Assembly: GCA_019752045.1 (NCBI GenBank)
Contig: JAIEMP010000015.1
Coordinates: forward strand, 62,001-126,000
DNA length: 64,000 nucleotides
Source: Chitinophagaceae bacterium
Lineage (GTDB): Bacteria > Bacteroidota > Bacteroidia > Chitinophagales > Chitinophagaceae
Direction: 5' to 3'
Position 1 is the stretch's first letter. Each line of letters starts with the position of its first letter. This document shows, piece after piece, positions 17,901 to 26,292 of the stretch. A program made the position numbers and the translations under genes. The notes below the pieces were generated by a model. That model did no database searches, was not told the origin of the DNA, and saw nothing but the letters and a program-made list of their open reading frames with translations.

Positions 17901-20151
17901 TTGGTCGAATGGTGATTGGTAATGTAAACAACGGACTCACACAACCGGTATTGGTAGTAACCTGTAATGTTGGATTGTACAAGGTTGTAGCAGGATAGGT
18001 AGCGGATACATTTGCATTGCTGCTGTTGTTGATTGGTGCACCAACACCCAGATTCCAGTTCCAGTTAACAATATTTCCAAAGCCACCTGTTAACAAAGAA
18101 GAATCGCTGAAGGTAATGAGCTTGCCTACACATGATGCTGCAACATAACCAAATTTTGCCGTTGGTGTTCTGGTTACAGAAATGGTTTTAACTGTTGTAT
18201 CACTCAGGCAACCGATATCAGTTAACACCGCATAACGGATGGTATACGTACCGGGGTTGGTATATACTTTTGTCGGATTGTTTACATACGCAAACGTTCC
18301 ATCACCAAAATCCCAGAAATGTTTTGTGATGGGCCTGCCACCTGTTGTATTATTCGTGGTCATCGGAATAATCGAATCGGTACATCCCTTTGAAGCCCAT
18401 GTAAAGTCTGCTGTTGGCGGGCCAAACACCTGAAGGTTAAAATTAATAATCTGCTCTCCTGTACAACCATCCGGAGTAGGGTTATTCACTGTTACTGTTA
18501 CAGGATAAATACCTACAACATTATAAATATATGGTGTTGGCAGCCTGAATAAGTAAAGCGTTTTTCCATTTAATACAAAGGTTGAATCAGGAACAGGTGA
18601 ATTATTATTTACAGTGGGATAACCTGTAATCACCCATTTGATATTTAACGGAATATAAGGCAAAGTGATTGCCATGTTAAAAGGAGAACTTTTACAGGCA
18701 ACCGGACTGTTTACAGTAGCGTTTGCATTTTGAGTTGAAACATACTGATAGAGATCTACCACATTTGTACCTGCATTATATCCGTAAGACTCTGCATTAC
18801 CAAAACCATAAGCGATAGCATTAAAACCGGAATCAGATTGTATGGAATATACACCCGAACTTGGTAATGGTTGCTTGAGATAAGAATAATTCGCATCACG
18901 GGGATGAACCGTGAATGCTCCTGTTGGGACTACAGCCCCTGTACCGTCTCTTAATTGAAATGAACTGATGGCAGTTCCGCCATTTGGAATCACCACATTA
19001 AAATAATGATTGAGGATATTAAAGTTGGGTGTTGCATTCCACAATACTTTATTGATATTTTGTTCTACCGGGCTTAAATAAATGACTTCAGGGTCACCCG
19101 GCTGAGCACCGTTGCCACATGCACCTTGTGAAGTAAAATATTGAGTAACGATAATTGGCTTATCCGATTCAATGCGTAAAGGTTGATTGGTAATTGGCAA
19201 ATCGTAATAAAAATTATTGACCAATGGCACACCAATGGGCCCACCGTTTAAAGTAACTACAGCCGTGGGATCAGATACACAAACCCTGTAAAAGTTATTT
19301 GCCTGGTTACCCGCAGCAGTTGCTGTTAAATATTTTTTACCCCAGGCATTTTTGGGAAAAGCCTGCGACATATAATTGTCCGAAGAGGATGAATTAGTGT
19401 TACAGGTAATACTGATTCGACCGCTCCCAGAAAAAACGGCTAACTTTTTACAACCTGCGCCTGTGTTGAGTGATCTGATTAAGGTGCCTGTTAAATCAAC
19501 TCCTAAATGATTATTTCCTGTAACAGCATTGGTAAAATCACCCATGATGTTAAATACCTGTCCCTGTGTAAGTGTAACTGTAAAAGGAACTCCCGCAGGT
19601 TTTGTAAGCGTTGCAGCACTTGGTGTTATTTCAACAGTAGTAGTACCGGTATCAGTTGCAATTACATAAGCCCAGCTGTTTGCGTTGGGTGTGTTGGATC
19701 TGTTGGTATAATTAATGGAGTAATACTCCCGCCCCAAAGTATTGGTTGGAAATAAAATAGAAGCCCCCGAAACACTTGCATTGTAAATATGTGCATAGGC
19801 AACAATGGGCTGATCGCTGACAATATGAATGCCTTTGTTTTCGCCTGCAGTACTTTCGGTTAACAATCTGGCATCCTGACCCACTCCTTTTGGAATTGGG
19901 TTTGATGTAAACACTGTATTTGCCGGAATGCTGTAATTCGCAGTATAACCAATACCCGGAATGGTAACCGTAACATTGGTGGCAGCCTCGGTTGCAAAGT
20001 ACAAAACCATCTCCTGTCCATTGTTTACAGTCATCACCTGATGGTAACCATATGCCACCCAAAAATCTCTTCCCTTGTTTGAAAAATCCTGTGAATTAGA
20101 GTACGAATAAACCAGCAAAAATGCCGGCAGCAGTTTCAATAACTTTCTCAT
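14980..20151 (-). CDS. Giant PKD-repeat surface protein with T9SS type B sorting domain; N-terminal IgGFc-binding-like domain
   Basis: Signal peptide; DFSNKGRDFWVAYGYHQ..; about ten PKD-like modules (WDFGDG..Y..PG.Y); C-terminus PNTFTPNGDGINDFWEIKYL..VEIYNTAGTIVH..WDGKWKGQQLPAGTYYYVI..GYVTILR. Confidence 0.93.
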   Translation of the reverse strand: MRKLLKLLPAFLLVYSYSNSQDFSNKGRDFWVAYGYHQVMTVNNGQEMVLYFATEAATNVTVTIPGIGYTANYSIPANTVFTSNPIPKGVGQDARLLTESTAGENKGIHIVSDQPIVAYAHIYNASVSGASILFPTNTLGREYYSINYTNRSNTPNANSWAYVIATDTGTTTVEITPSAATLTKPAGVPFTVTLTQGQVFNIMGDFTNAVTGNNHLGVDLTGTLIRSLNTGAGCKKLAVFSGSGRISITCNTNSSSSDNYMSQAFPKNAWGKKYLTATAAGNQANNFYRVCVSDPTAVVTLNGGPIGVPLVNNFYYDLPITNQPLRIESDKPIIVTQYFTSQGACGNGAQPGDPEVIYLSPVEQNINKVLWNATPNFNILNHYFNVVIPNGGTAISSFQLRDGTGAVVPTGAFTVHPRDANYSYLKQPLPSSGVYSIQSDSGFNAIAYGFGNAESYGYNAGTNVVDLYQYVSTQNANATVNSPVACKSSPFNMAITLPYIPLNIKWVITGYPTVNNNSPVPDSTFVLNGKTLYLFRLPTPYIYNVVGIYPVTVTVNNPTPDGCTGEQIINFNLQVFGPPTADFTWASKGCTDSIIPMTTNNTTGGRPITKHFWDFGDGTFAYVNNPTKVYTNPGTYTIRYAVLTDIGCLSDTTVKTISVTRTPTAKFGYVAASCVGKLITFSDSSLLTGGFGNIVNWNWNLGVGAPINNSSNANVSATYPATTLYNPTLQVTTNTGCVSPLFTLPITIRPNPVPNFTMSFACLPDGVVSFTNTSTIADGSQGLFLNAWNFGDPSTGPLNTSSVTNPTHKYTTVGPYSIKLKVTSNYGCVDSITRVQANIYPQPKADFTAPAEVCWQSPVTFTDGSNGFTHPVTQWRWSFSDGTTSTIRNPVKNFATPGTYTATLFVFTNQGCVSDTITKTVIVNPWPTAANTLSTPLCEKNQITITDNSVPNAGSLVRWYWNLDDGTIINATNNNPITHTYANWGNKVVKLLVESSKGCRSDTLIKTIRINPLPRVGYVLPEVCLSDANAFFFDTTRIADNSESLMTYLWKFNTGSPAVVPGPTPGTSTNKNPSIRFNKADNYLLSLTVTSKDGCRDSVSNIPFTVNGSIPNANFILLPTNGLCSNQDIQIQEKSTVDFGALTKVEIYWDYVNAPTVFETDDNPVTDKIYSHRYPNFQSPLTRTFRIRYRAYTGIICVNDEIRDIVVNASPLTQFTAMPGICLDAVARQITQAVELGGLPGTGVYTGPGVSSTGLFNPAAAGVGIHRIRYTFTAANGCTHFSEQTIEVYPRPAARFVSLLPSCEKNMVMFSDSSVANATSINTWNVDFGDGTPIISYPNKNNIAHVFANYGNYNVVLQVVNNRGCTSVPATLPVRVHPLPRVDFNFPKVCLPAGTATFTNLSTIPDNTDGQFRYKWDFGDGFVSPAGSDTSVIKNPIYTYRNLGPYTVSLKVTSNNNCIDSATKQLVDVFPQPKAAFDSKDSLCLGDLVNFTDESDGIVRDITQWNWNFGNGVTSSVQNPAYLYTIPGFYNVKLQVYSSEGCISDTATKTVNVWPYPALAPGPDIVMLEDGIRKITEFGASATSSQFLWTPPTYLDDPTLKNPTIIRPKDDILYTIYVTGRGGCLSRTTLFVKVLKMPKPPNTFTPNGDGINDFWEIKYLYDYPGCVVEIYNTAGTIVHRSVGYSTPWDGKWKGQQLPAGTYYYVIDPKNGRSRISGYVTILR

Positions 20152-20223
20152 TGCTTAAGCTTGGAATGAATGGCAACCAAGTTAAGTGTTTTCTCTTATT
20201 TATTATAGCAGGTAAAAGAAAAC

Positions 20224-20841
20224 TTATAATAAGTGGATAGAATGTAAATAGCCGGCAGACTGCGGGCCTTTACAAAAAAGTAAATCAAGAATACTGAGGT
20301 TGGGGATGAAGCCAAAACGATCTGCAAACACCTGTTGATAGGCCGGGTAATGCAGTTCTGTTGAAACACTGAATTGCTGAATATCAGTAGTGTGTTTACC
20401 TGTGTGTAGATTTTCAGTTTCAGCCATAATGGCAATCTTTAGCTTCATTCGGTCAAGAGCCCATTGAGTCGTTTTCAAATTAAGATCCAGCAAAAATTTT
20501 TCTCTCCGTTTGAAGAGTTGCTCCATCCCCGGAGCATAATCTTCGAACCATGGGGACTTCCGGTAAGCACTCTGAATTCCCCTCCAATGTGTCCTTTGCC
20601 AGGGTTCGGTATAGGAAATCTGCACATCCCTCAGAACTTGCTTTTTGTCCCTCCCGCCAATAAGGGGAACCGTAAGAAGGAGAGGGCCGTTTGCCCCCAC
20701 TAATCTGGCCCTGTTTAAATGAAGTGATTTTTGATAAGCCACACTTGGTAAAAAATTGCAATTTGTTTGATTTATTAAACTTAAAAAAGATTTAATTGCC
20801 CCAAAATACTGCAAATCAATATAATTACCTTCAATAAGCAT
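20224..20841 (-). CDS. WbqC family protein
   Basis: DLQYFGAIKSFLSLI ... NRARLVGANGPLLLTVPLIGG ... W.RTHWRGIQSAYRKSPWFEDY. Confidence 0.9.
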   Translation of the reverse strand: MLIEGNYIDLQYFGAIKSFLSLINQTNCNFLPSVAYQKSLHLNRARLVGANGPLLLTVPLIGGRDKKQVLRDVQISYTEPWQRTHWRGIQSAYRKSPWFEDYAPGMEQLFKRREKFLLDLNLKTTQWALDRMKLKIAIMAETENLHTGKHTTDIQQFSVSTELHYPAYQQVFADRFGFIPNLSILDLLFCKGPQSAGYLHSIHLL

Positions 20842-21116
20842 GTTTAAAATTTGACCTTAATCCCAAACTCAAATTGGAACCTTTTTATATATTTTCGTCT
20901 TTTAAAATTATTAAATTAATATTCAATTACTATTACTTAAATATTTAAATAACAACCAAATATATTGATAATTTTATACTACAAAATAGAGCATCAAAAT
21001 ATGTCTGCTTTTATTTTTATTGCACTAAGTATTTTAGCGCAAATTTATGGTTTGTTTTTGGGGTTCAGGAAAAAAATTGACAGCATTCCCCTATTTTGCA
21101 TTCAAAGTAAACAGTT

Positions 21117-21578
21117 GTGAAAAAACTCATTTTGGGACTAACCCTATTTACCCTTACCACCATTTCCTGCAATACATTTAAAACTCCCGAGTACAAAGAA
21201 TTCAGAAACGTGGGGATTGAACAAATGGGGTTTTCTGAGTCGGTCATTAAAATGGAATTGGTTTATACCAACCCCAACCGGTTCGGTTTCCAGGTGAGAA
21301 AAACGGAGGCTGATGTGTATGTGGATGATGTTTATCTGGGACGGGCTATCAGTGATACGTTAATTAAAGTTGACAGAAAGTCAGATTTTGTAATCCCACT
21401 TAAGATCCAGACGGATACCAAAAACATGCTTAAAAATTCATGGCAGGCGCTCACAAACAAGACCGTTTTAATACGGGCAACCGGCACCATTACGGCAGGA
21501 GTTGCGGGTATTTTCAAGACCATTCCGCTTGCCTATGAGGGGCGGCACGAAACCAGTTTTTTTCTCCCGAAACCCTAA
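21117..21578 (+). CDS. LEA14-like (LEA type 2 family) lipoprotein
   Basis: Signal with TTISCNTFK; MELVYTNPNRFGFQVRKTEADVYVDDVYLGRA typical LEA14/WHy fold. Confidence 0.8.
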   Translation: MKKLILGLTLFTLTTISCNTFKTPEYKEFRNVGIEQMGFSESVIKMELVYTNPNRFGFQVRKTEADVYVDDVYLGRAISDTLIKVDRKSDFVIPLKIQTDTKNMLKNSWQALTNKTVLIRATGTITAGVAGIFKTIPLAYEGRHETSFFLPKP

Positions 21579-21613
21579 AATTGTTATTCAAAAATTTCTT
21601 TCAGGGCATAAAA

Positions 21614-21641
21614 AAAGTCCGGAGAACCTTCTCCGGACTTT
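21614..21641. terminator. Bidirectional terminator between convergent genes
   Basis: AAAGTCCGGAGAA-cc-TTCTCCGGACTTT with flanking A and T runs. Confidence 0.85.
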
Positions 21642-21660
21642 CCATTTTTGAACCTTATGC

Positions 21661-22020
21661 TTAATTTTTTTTGGGAGGACCTCCTCCGTCGGCTACCCGT
21701 TTGCAGCAGATTGGTAGTCGTTTATATTGTTCTTCAGTTGCCAAAACATCGTTGGCATCAAAGCCGATATTGGCGATCGCTGTCTTAATATTTTCGATAT
21801 TTGTACGATCGCTGAGGTAAGTGATCGTTGTAATTTTTTTACGGATATCAACCACTACTTTGGCTACACCTTCTTCCACACGCATGAACTTTTCAATCAT
21901 GTCTTTACACTCCACACATTGCGCCTGAGGTGTTTTAATTTGAACAACAATTGGTTTTTTGTATTGAGAAAAACCGGAGACTGCCGAAAAAAGAAGGATG
22001 GAAACGAGTAAGGATCTCAT
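21661..22020 (-). CDS. Secreted heavy-metal-associated (HMA) domain protein
   Basis: Signal peptide; IKTPQAQCVECKDMIEKFMRVEEGVAKVVVDIRKKITTITY (CxxC HMA); C-terminal PICCKR. Confidence 0.85.
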   Translation of the reverse strand: MRSLLVSILLFSAVSGFSQYKKPIVVQIKTPQAQCVECKDMIEKFMRVEEGVAKVVVDIRKKITTITYLSDRTNIENIKTAIANIGFDANDVLATEEQYKRLPICCKRVADGGGPPKKN

Positions 22021-22045
22021 GAATAGAATATTTTCCCTGAAATTA

Positions 22046-22678
22046 TCAATTTACAAGCCAATGCGCAGGGTCCTGCGACCACTTTAACAAAACTTCTTGC
22101 TCTGCAGCCTCTACAATCTGCTTTTCAACGGCCAGTTGAATGAGTGTCGGGTAATTGGTGAGTGAACGGTAATCAACCCCAGCTGTTAGAAAGGCATTTT
22201 TAGCTACTTCAAATCCATAATTAAAGATAGAAACCATACCGATTACTTCAACTTCGGCTTTACGGAGCACTTCCACCACTTCCAGACTGCTTTTCCCGGT
22301 TGAAATGAGATCTTCAATCACCACAACCTTTTGTCCGGCTTCGTAAGAACCTTCAATTTGGTTACCCAAACCATGCTCCTTTGGTTTTGGCCGCACATAT
22401 ACATAAGGCAGCTTCAACTGATCGGCTGCCATTGCTCCCCATGCGATTCCTGCGGTTGCAACACCGGCCAATAATTCCGCTTCAGGAAACTGATCGAAGA
22501 TGACATTACACATTTCACTCTTAATAAACTCCCTTACATGCGGAAAAGACAATACTTTGCGGTTATCGCAGTAAATCGGGCTCTTCCATCCACTGGCCCA
22601 GGTAAAAGGCTCTTTTACATTTAAACGGATGGCCTTAACTTGTAATAACTTTTCTGCTACGGCTTGTTCGTTGGTCAT
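22046..22678 (-). CDS. pyrE: Orotate phosphoribosyltransferase
   Basis: FTWASGWKSPIYCDNRKVLSFP, VATAGIAWGAM, YVRPKPKEHGLGNQIEG, VVVIEDLISTGKSS. Confidence 0.97.
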   Translation of the reverse strand: MTNEQAVAEKLLQVKAIRLNVKEPFTWASGWKSPIYCDNRKVLSFPHVREFIKSEMCNVIFDQFPEAELLAGVATAGIAWGAMAADQLKLPYVYVRPKPKEHGLGNQIEGSYEAGQKVVVIEDLISTGKSSLEVVEVLRKAEVEVIGMVSIFNYGFEVAKNAFLTAGVDYRSLTNYPTLIQLAVEKQIVEAAEQEVLLKWSQDPAHWLVN

Positions 22679-22757
22679 GCGGCGAAGGTAGGAAAATGGG
22701 GAGAAGAAAGTGGGTAGTGAATAGTGAGTAGTAAATCAAAAACGAACAGAAAGTAAT

Positions 22758-22808
22758 TGGGAGTTGGGATTTGGGAATTTGGAATTTGGGATTTGGGATT
22801 TGGGATTT
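22758..22808. repeat. Short TTGGGAT/TTTGGAA tandem repeat tract
   Basis: attgggagttgggatttgggaatttggaatttgggatttgggatttgggattt upstream of the NUDIX gene. Confidence 0.8.
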
Positions 22809-22855
22809 ACATTATGATTAGCTTTCAACCTTGAACCTTGAACCTTCAACCTTCT

Positions 22856-23473
22856 ATGTATATCAAAATTTACTTTGGCGATAAACCTGTTTTTCTTTGC
22901 AATGAAATTGATGATACTATTCATGAATACATGCATCATCCTGATGCGGTGTTTATTGATGAAATCACCAGCCCCGCTATTAAATCTTTGCTGCATGAAA
23001 TAGCAAAAGAAGAATTTCATGCAGGTATATTGTGGGATGAGGATATGGAGAAACTGAAGAAAGCATTCTTTAAACATTTTAAACCTGTTACAGCTGCAGG
23101 TGGTTTGGTAGAAAATGAAAAAGGAGAAGTGTTACTCATTTTCCGCAGAGGTAAATGGGATCTGCCAAAAGGAAAATTAGATAAAGGCGAAACCATTGAA
23201 CAATGTGCATTGCGTGAAGTAGAAGAAGAAACCGGCCTGAAGGATATTAAATTAGTAAACCCACTGATGGTTACGTATCATACCTATAACGATTATGGCA
23301 AACAAATGCTGAAAGACTCTCACTGGTTTGTGATGAAAGTAAAAGGAAAGCAAAATATTACTCCGCAAACAGAAGAGGACATTACCGAAATAAAATGGGT
23401 GAAGAAGAAAGATGTGAAAAATTATTTCGACAATATTTTTCCTTCTGTGAAAGATGTGTTGAGTTTAATTTAA
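22856..23473 (+). CDS. NUDIX hydrolase
   Basis: GKLDKGETIEQCALREVEEETGL Nudix box. Start at ATG 22856 (MYIKIYFGDK); the ORF opens at 22838. Confidence 0.92.
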   Translation: MYIKIYFGDKPVFLCNEIDDTIHEYMHHPDAVFIDEITSPAIKSLLHEIAKEEFHAGILWDEDMEKLKKAFFKHFKPVTAAGGLVENEKGEVLLIFRRGKWDLPKGKLDKGETIEQCALREVEEETGLKDIKLVNPLMVTYHTYNDYGKQMLKDSHWFVMKVKGKQNITPQTEEDITEIKWVKKKDVKNYFDNIFPSVKDVLSLI

Positions 23474-23475
23474 CA

Positions 23476-23907
23476 CTATGGCTTTTTCAAGATCGCAACC
23501 GTTAACCTGCTAACACAAATCAACTTCTCCCTTTCATCATAAATTTTAATGTCCCACACATGCGTGCTGTTACCAATATGCAGAGGCTGTGCAATACCTG
23601 TTACCAATCCTTTTCTTGCAGAACGTACATGATTGGCATTGATCTCCAAGCCTACACAAATAAATTTTTCAGGATCAATGATCTTGGCAGATGCAACACT
23701 TCCAATCGTTTCAGCTAATACACAACTGGCACCACCATGCAGCAAACCGTAAGGTTGTATTGTTCGATGATCAACCGGCATGGTTGCTTTCAGAAAATCG
23801 GCACCAACTTCTGTAAAAGCAATACCAATATGATCGCCCATGGTTGCTGTACCAATCCTTTTAAAATCATCAAGCGACAGATCTTTCTTAAACCAAATAG
23901 AGCTCAT
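23476..23907 (-). CDS. Hotdog-fold thioesterase (PaaI / DHNA-CoA hydrolase-like)
   Basis: TIQPYGLLHGGASCVLAETIGSVAS..VGLEINANHVRSARKG. Confidence 0.9.
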   Translation of the reverse strand: MSSIWFKKDLSLDDFKRIGTATMGDHIGIAFTEVGADFLKATMPVDHRTIQPYGLLHGGASCVLAETIGSVASAKIIDPEKFICVGLEINANHVRSARKGLVTGIAQPLHIGNSTHVWDIKIYDEREKLICVSRLTVAILKKP

Positions 23908-23915
23908 AGTTGGAA

Positions 23916-24386
23916 TTACTTTGCTACTGTTTTATTAACCGCATCGGGCAAAAATGGTGATGCATCGCCGCCATTGCGGATGACATCTCTTACCAGTGTT
24001 GATGCGACTGAAGTATATTGAGGTAAACAGGTGAGAAAGATTGTTTCAATATCATGATCCAGACTGCGGTTCATATCTGCAATGGCTTTTTCATACTCAA
24101 AATCATTGACGTAACGGATACCTCTAAGTATAAATTTCGCCTGTACACGTTTGCAGCAATCAACTGTTAATCCATCATACACCACTGCTTCTACCCTGTT
24201 ATCGCCTTTAAAAATTTCATTGATCCATTCTATCCGTTGTTCCTCGCTGAACATAGGTACTTTATTGGCATTACGACCGATACCAATATAAACTTTATCG
24301 AACAGATCCAATGAACGCTGGATAATATCAAGATGACCAACTGTAATGGGATCGAATGTTCCGGGGAATAGACAAATGCGTTGCAT
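23916..24386 (-). CDS. coaD: Pantetheine-phosphate adenylyltransferase
   Basis: CLFPGTFDPITVGHLDIIQRS..ILRGIRYVNDFEYEKAIADMNR. Confidence 0.97.
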   Translation of the reverse strand: MQRICLFPGTFDPITVGHLDIIQRSLDLFDKVYIGIGRNANKVPMFSEEQRIEWINEIFKGDNRVEAVVYDGLTVDCCKRVQAKFILRGIRYVNDFEYEKAIADMNRSLDHDIETIFLTCLPQYTSVASTLVRDVIRNGGDASPFLPDAVNKTVAK

Positions 24387-24444
24387 GCAATTGATTTAGA
24401 GGTCGAATATCGAATGAATGATTGATAAAAACAAATAACTGTTC

Positions 24445-25824
24445 TTACTGCTCAGCTTTTTCAGTATTCGCATCTGCATAAGGCCATTGCTGTTGATACT
24501 TTGCAAAAATAAAATACACAATAACCCCTGCACTGATGAGCACAAGGAAAGACAGCATAATATTTAGCCCGGTAGCAAAGAAGACAAACAACCACAGTAA
24601 TATGGCAATGATCACCGGCAATGGATACAAAGGCATCTTATAAGGCAAATGAGACGTTCCATTTCGTTTGCGCAAAAGAATAACACCAATGGCCTGTCCA
24701 ATAAACTGAATCATGATCCGCATGGCTAATACGCCGCTGATCACATCACTCATCCTGAATAATAAACTGAACACAAATGAAATAGCAGCAAGCACGAGTA
24801 AGGAAACATAAGGAAAATCTTTTGTTGGATGAAGCTTTGCAAACACCTGAAAGAATAATCCATCTTTTGCTGCAGCATAAGGAACACGACTATATCCTAA
24901 CATCACTGCAAACAAAGAAGCCAGTGCCACCCATAAGATCATGATGGTTGCAGTATTCGCAGCGTTTGAACCAAACAGTCGTTCAATAAAAGTGCTGATG
25001 ACAAAATGATTCTGTCCACTATCCTGCCATTGTTTGATCTCCTGCCATGGAATAACACTTGTAACACTGATGTTCATGGCAAGATATAATACTGCAATAC
25101 CAATCACAGAAATAAACATGCTGCGTGGAATATTCTTACCGGGATTTTTTATTTCTCCTCCTAAATGACACACATTGTAATAACCCAAATAACTATAGAT
25201 GGATTTGATGCATGCCTGTCCAAATACAAATGAAGCAATATGTGCCCAGTTGAAATGCGTTTGTACATCCTGCAACGGTGCTGTAAAATTTCCATAAGCA
25301 AGTCCACCGCCAATGATCCAACCTAATGTAAGAATAACACCTGCCCATAACAACACACCAATCTTTCCGATGCTGTCAATCTTACGATACAATAAAATGG
25401 TAATGAAAATAATCACAGCTCCTGACAATCCTTTCTGCTGCCATTCACTTAACGGCACTAAGTAACCGAAGTATTGTGCAAAACCAATTGCTGCTGATGC
25501 TGCAACCAGCGGTGCCTGTATGACTGTTTGCCACACATAGAGAAACGACATCATTTTCCCCAGCTTATGTTTGCCGTATGCTTCTTTTAAAAAGTTATAA
25601 CTGCCGCCTGCCAATGGATAAGCTGCTCCCAGCTCACTCCAGATCATAGCATCAATCAACGACAATACAGCTCCTGCAACCCATGCCCACAAATACATAC
25701 CCCCAACCAAACCAATCACAATGGGCAACGAAATAAACGGACCAATTCCCACCATGTCGATCATGTTGAGAACAGTTGATTGAAACAAACCCAGCCTACG
25801 TTGTAAAGATTGTGCAGCAGCCAT
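24445..25824 (-). CDS. APC family amino acid permease
   Basis: GLFQSTVLNMIDMVGIGPFISLPIVIG; about 12 TM segments; AYPLAGGSYNFLKEAYG. Confidence 0.92.
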   Translation of the reverse strand: MAAAQSLQRRLGLFQSTVLNMIDMVGIGPFISLPIVIGLVGGMYLWAWVAGAVLSLIDAMIWSELGAAYPLAGGSYNFLKEAYGKHKLGKMMSFLYVWQTVIQAPLVAASAAIGFAQYFGYLVPLSEWQQKGLSGAVIIFITILLYRKIDSIGKIGVLLWAGVILTLGWIIGGGLAYGNFTAPLQDVQTHFNWAHIASFVFGQACIKSIYSYLGYYNVCHLGGEIKNPGKNIPRSMFISVIGIAVLYLAMNISVTSVIPWQEIKQWQDSGQNHFVISTFIERLFGSNAANTATIMILWVALASLFAVMLGYSRVPYAAAKDGLFFQVFAKLHPTKDFPYVSLLVLAAISFVFSLLFRMSDVISGVLAMRIMIQFIGQAIGVILLRKRNGTSHLPYKMPLYPLPVIIAILLWLFVFFATGLNIMLSFLVLISAGVIVYFIFAKYQQQWPYADANTEKAEQ

Positions 25825-25937
25825 GCTTTGGTATTGCAGGTAATTTAGCTATTGTTTTTTATTGACTGCTGAAACTGTATGAACATTTATTCAACACTAA
25901 CAGTTGTATGACAAATCATTTTAAAAAACTATATCAA

Positions 25938-26228
25938 TCACTCATAAGATTGAAAAATCATAACAGCAAAAATGGAAGTGAAAAAGACCCAATACATTGC
26001 CAGAAAGAAATTAGCCCTTCGACGTAATTTTTGTTCATTCGAATTCCCAACTATTGACAATGGGAAAAACATGGCAGGGTTAAATATACCGACGAAGAAA
26101 GATTGAATAAAATAGCTTTTTGCGTTTTTAGGATTTTTGATATAAGCTCTTAAATAAACATTGCCATAAAAAAAGATACCGGCTACAGCTATCAAAATAA
26201 GAATCAGCATGACTAAAATTAAAAACAA
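25938..26228 (-). CDS. Small membrane protein (hypothetical)
   Basis: 96-aa ORF with several hydrophobic segments, between smc and the permease. Confidence 0.45.
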   Translation of the reverse strand: MFLILVMLILILIAVAGIFFYGNVYLRAYIKNPKNAKSYFIQSFFVGIFNPAMFFPLSIVGNSNEQKLRRRANFFLAMYWVFFTSIFAVMIFQSYE

Positions 26229-26250
26229 AACGGGACATTAAGTCCCGTTT
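26227..26250 (-). terminator. Terminator downstream of smc
   Basis: AAAACGGGAC-attaa-GTCCCGTTTT with A/T runs on both sides. Confidence 0.75.
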
Positions 26251-26292
26251 TTATATTCAATGGTTCAGGCCACTGTAAGCGTCCCGACCCTA

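Noticed and set aside
15647-19755. Many plus-strand ORFs inside the giant PKD gene
   Set aside because: Antisense shadows with Pro/Thr/Val-rich composition mirrored from PKD repeats.
22758-22808. GGGATTT tract as a possible G-quadruplex or CRISPR-like repeat
   Set aside because: Units are only about 7 nt with no spacers; simple-sequence repeat rather than CRISPR.
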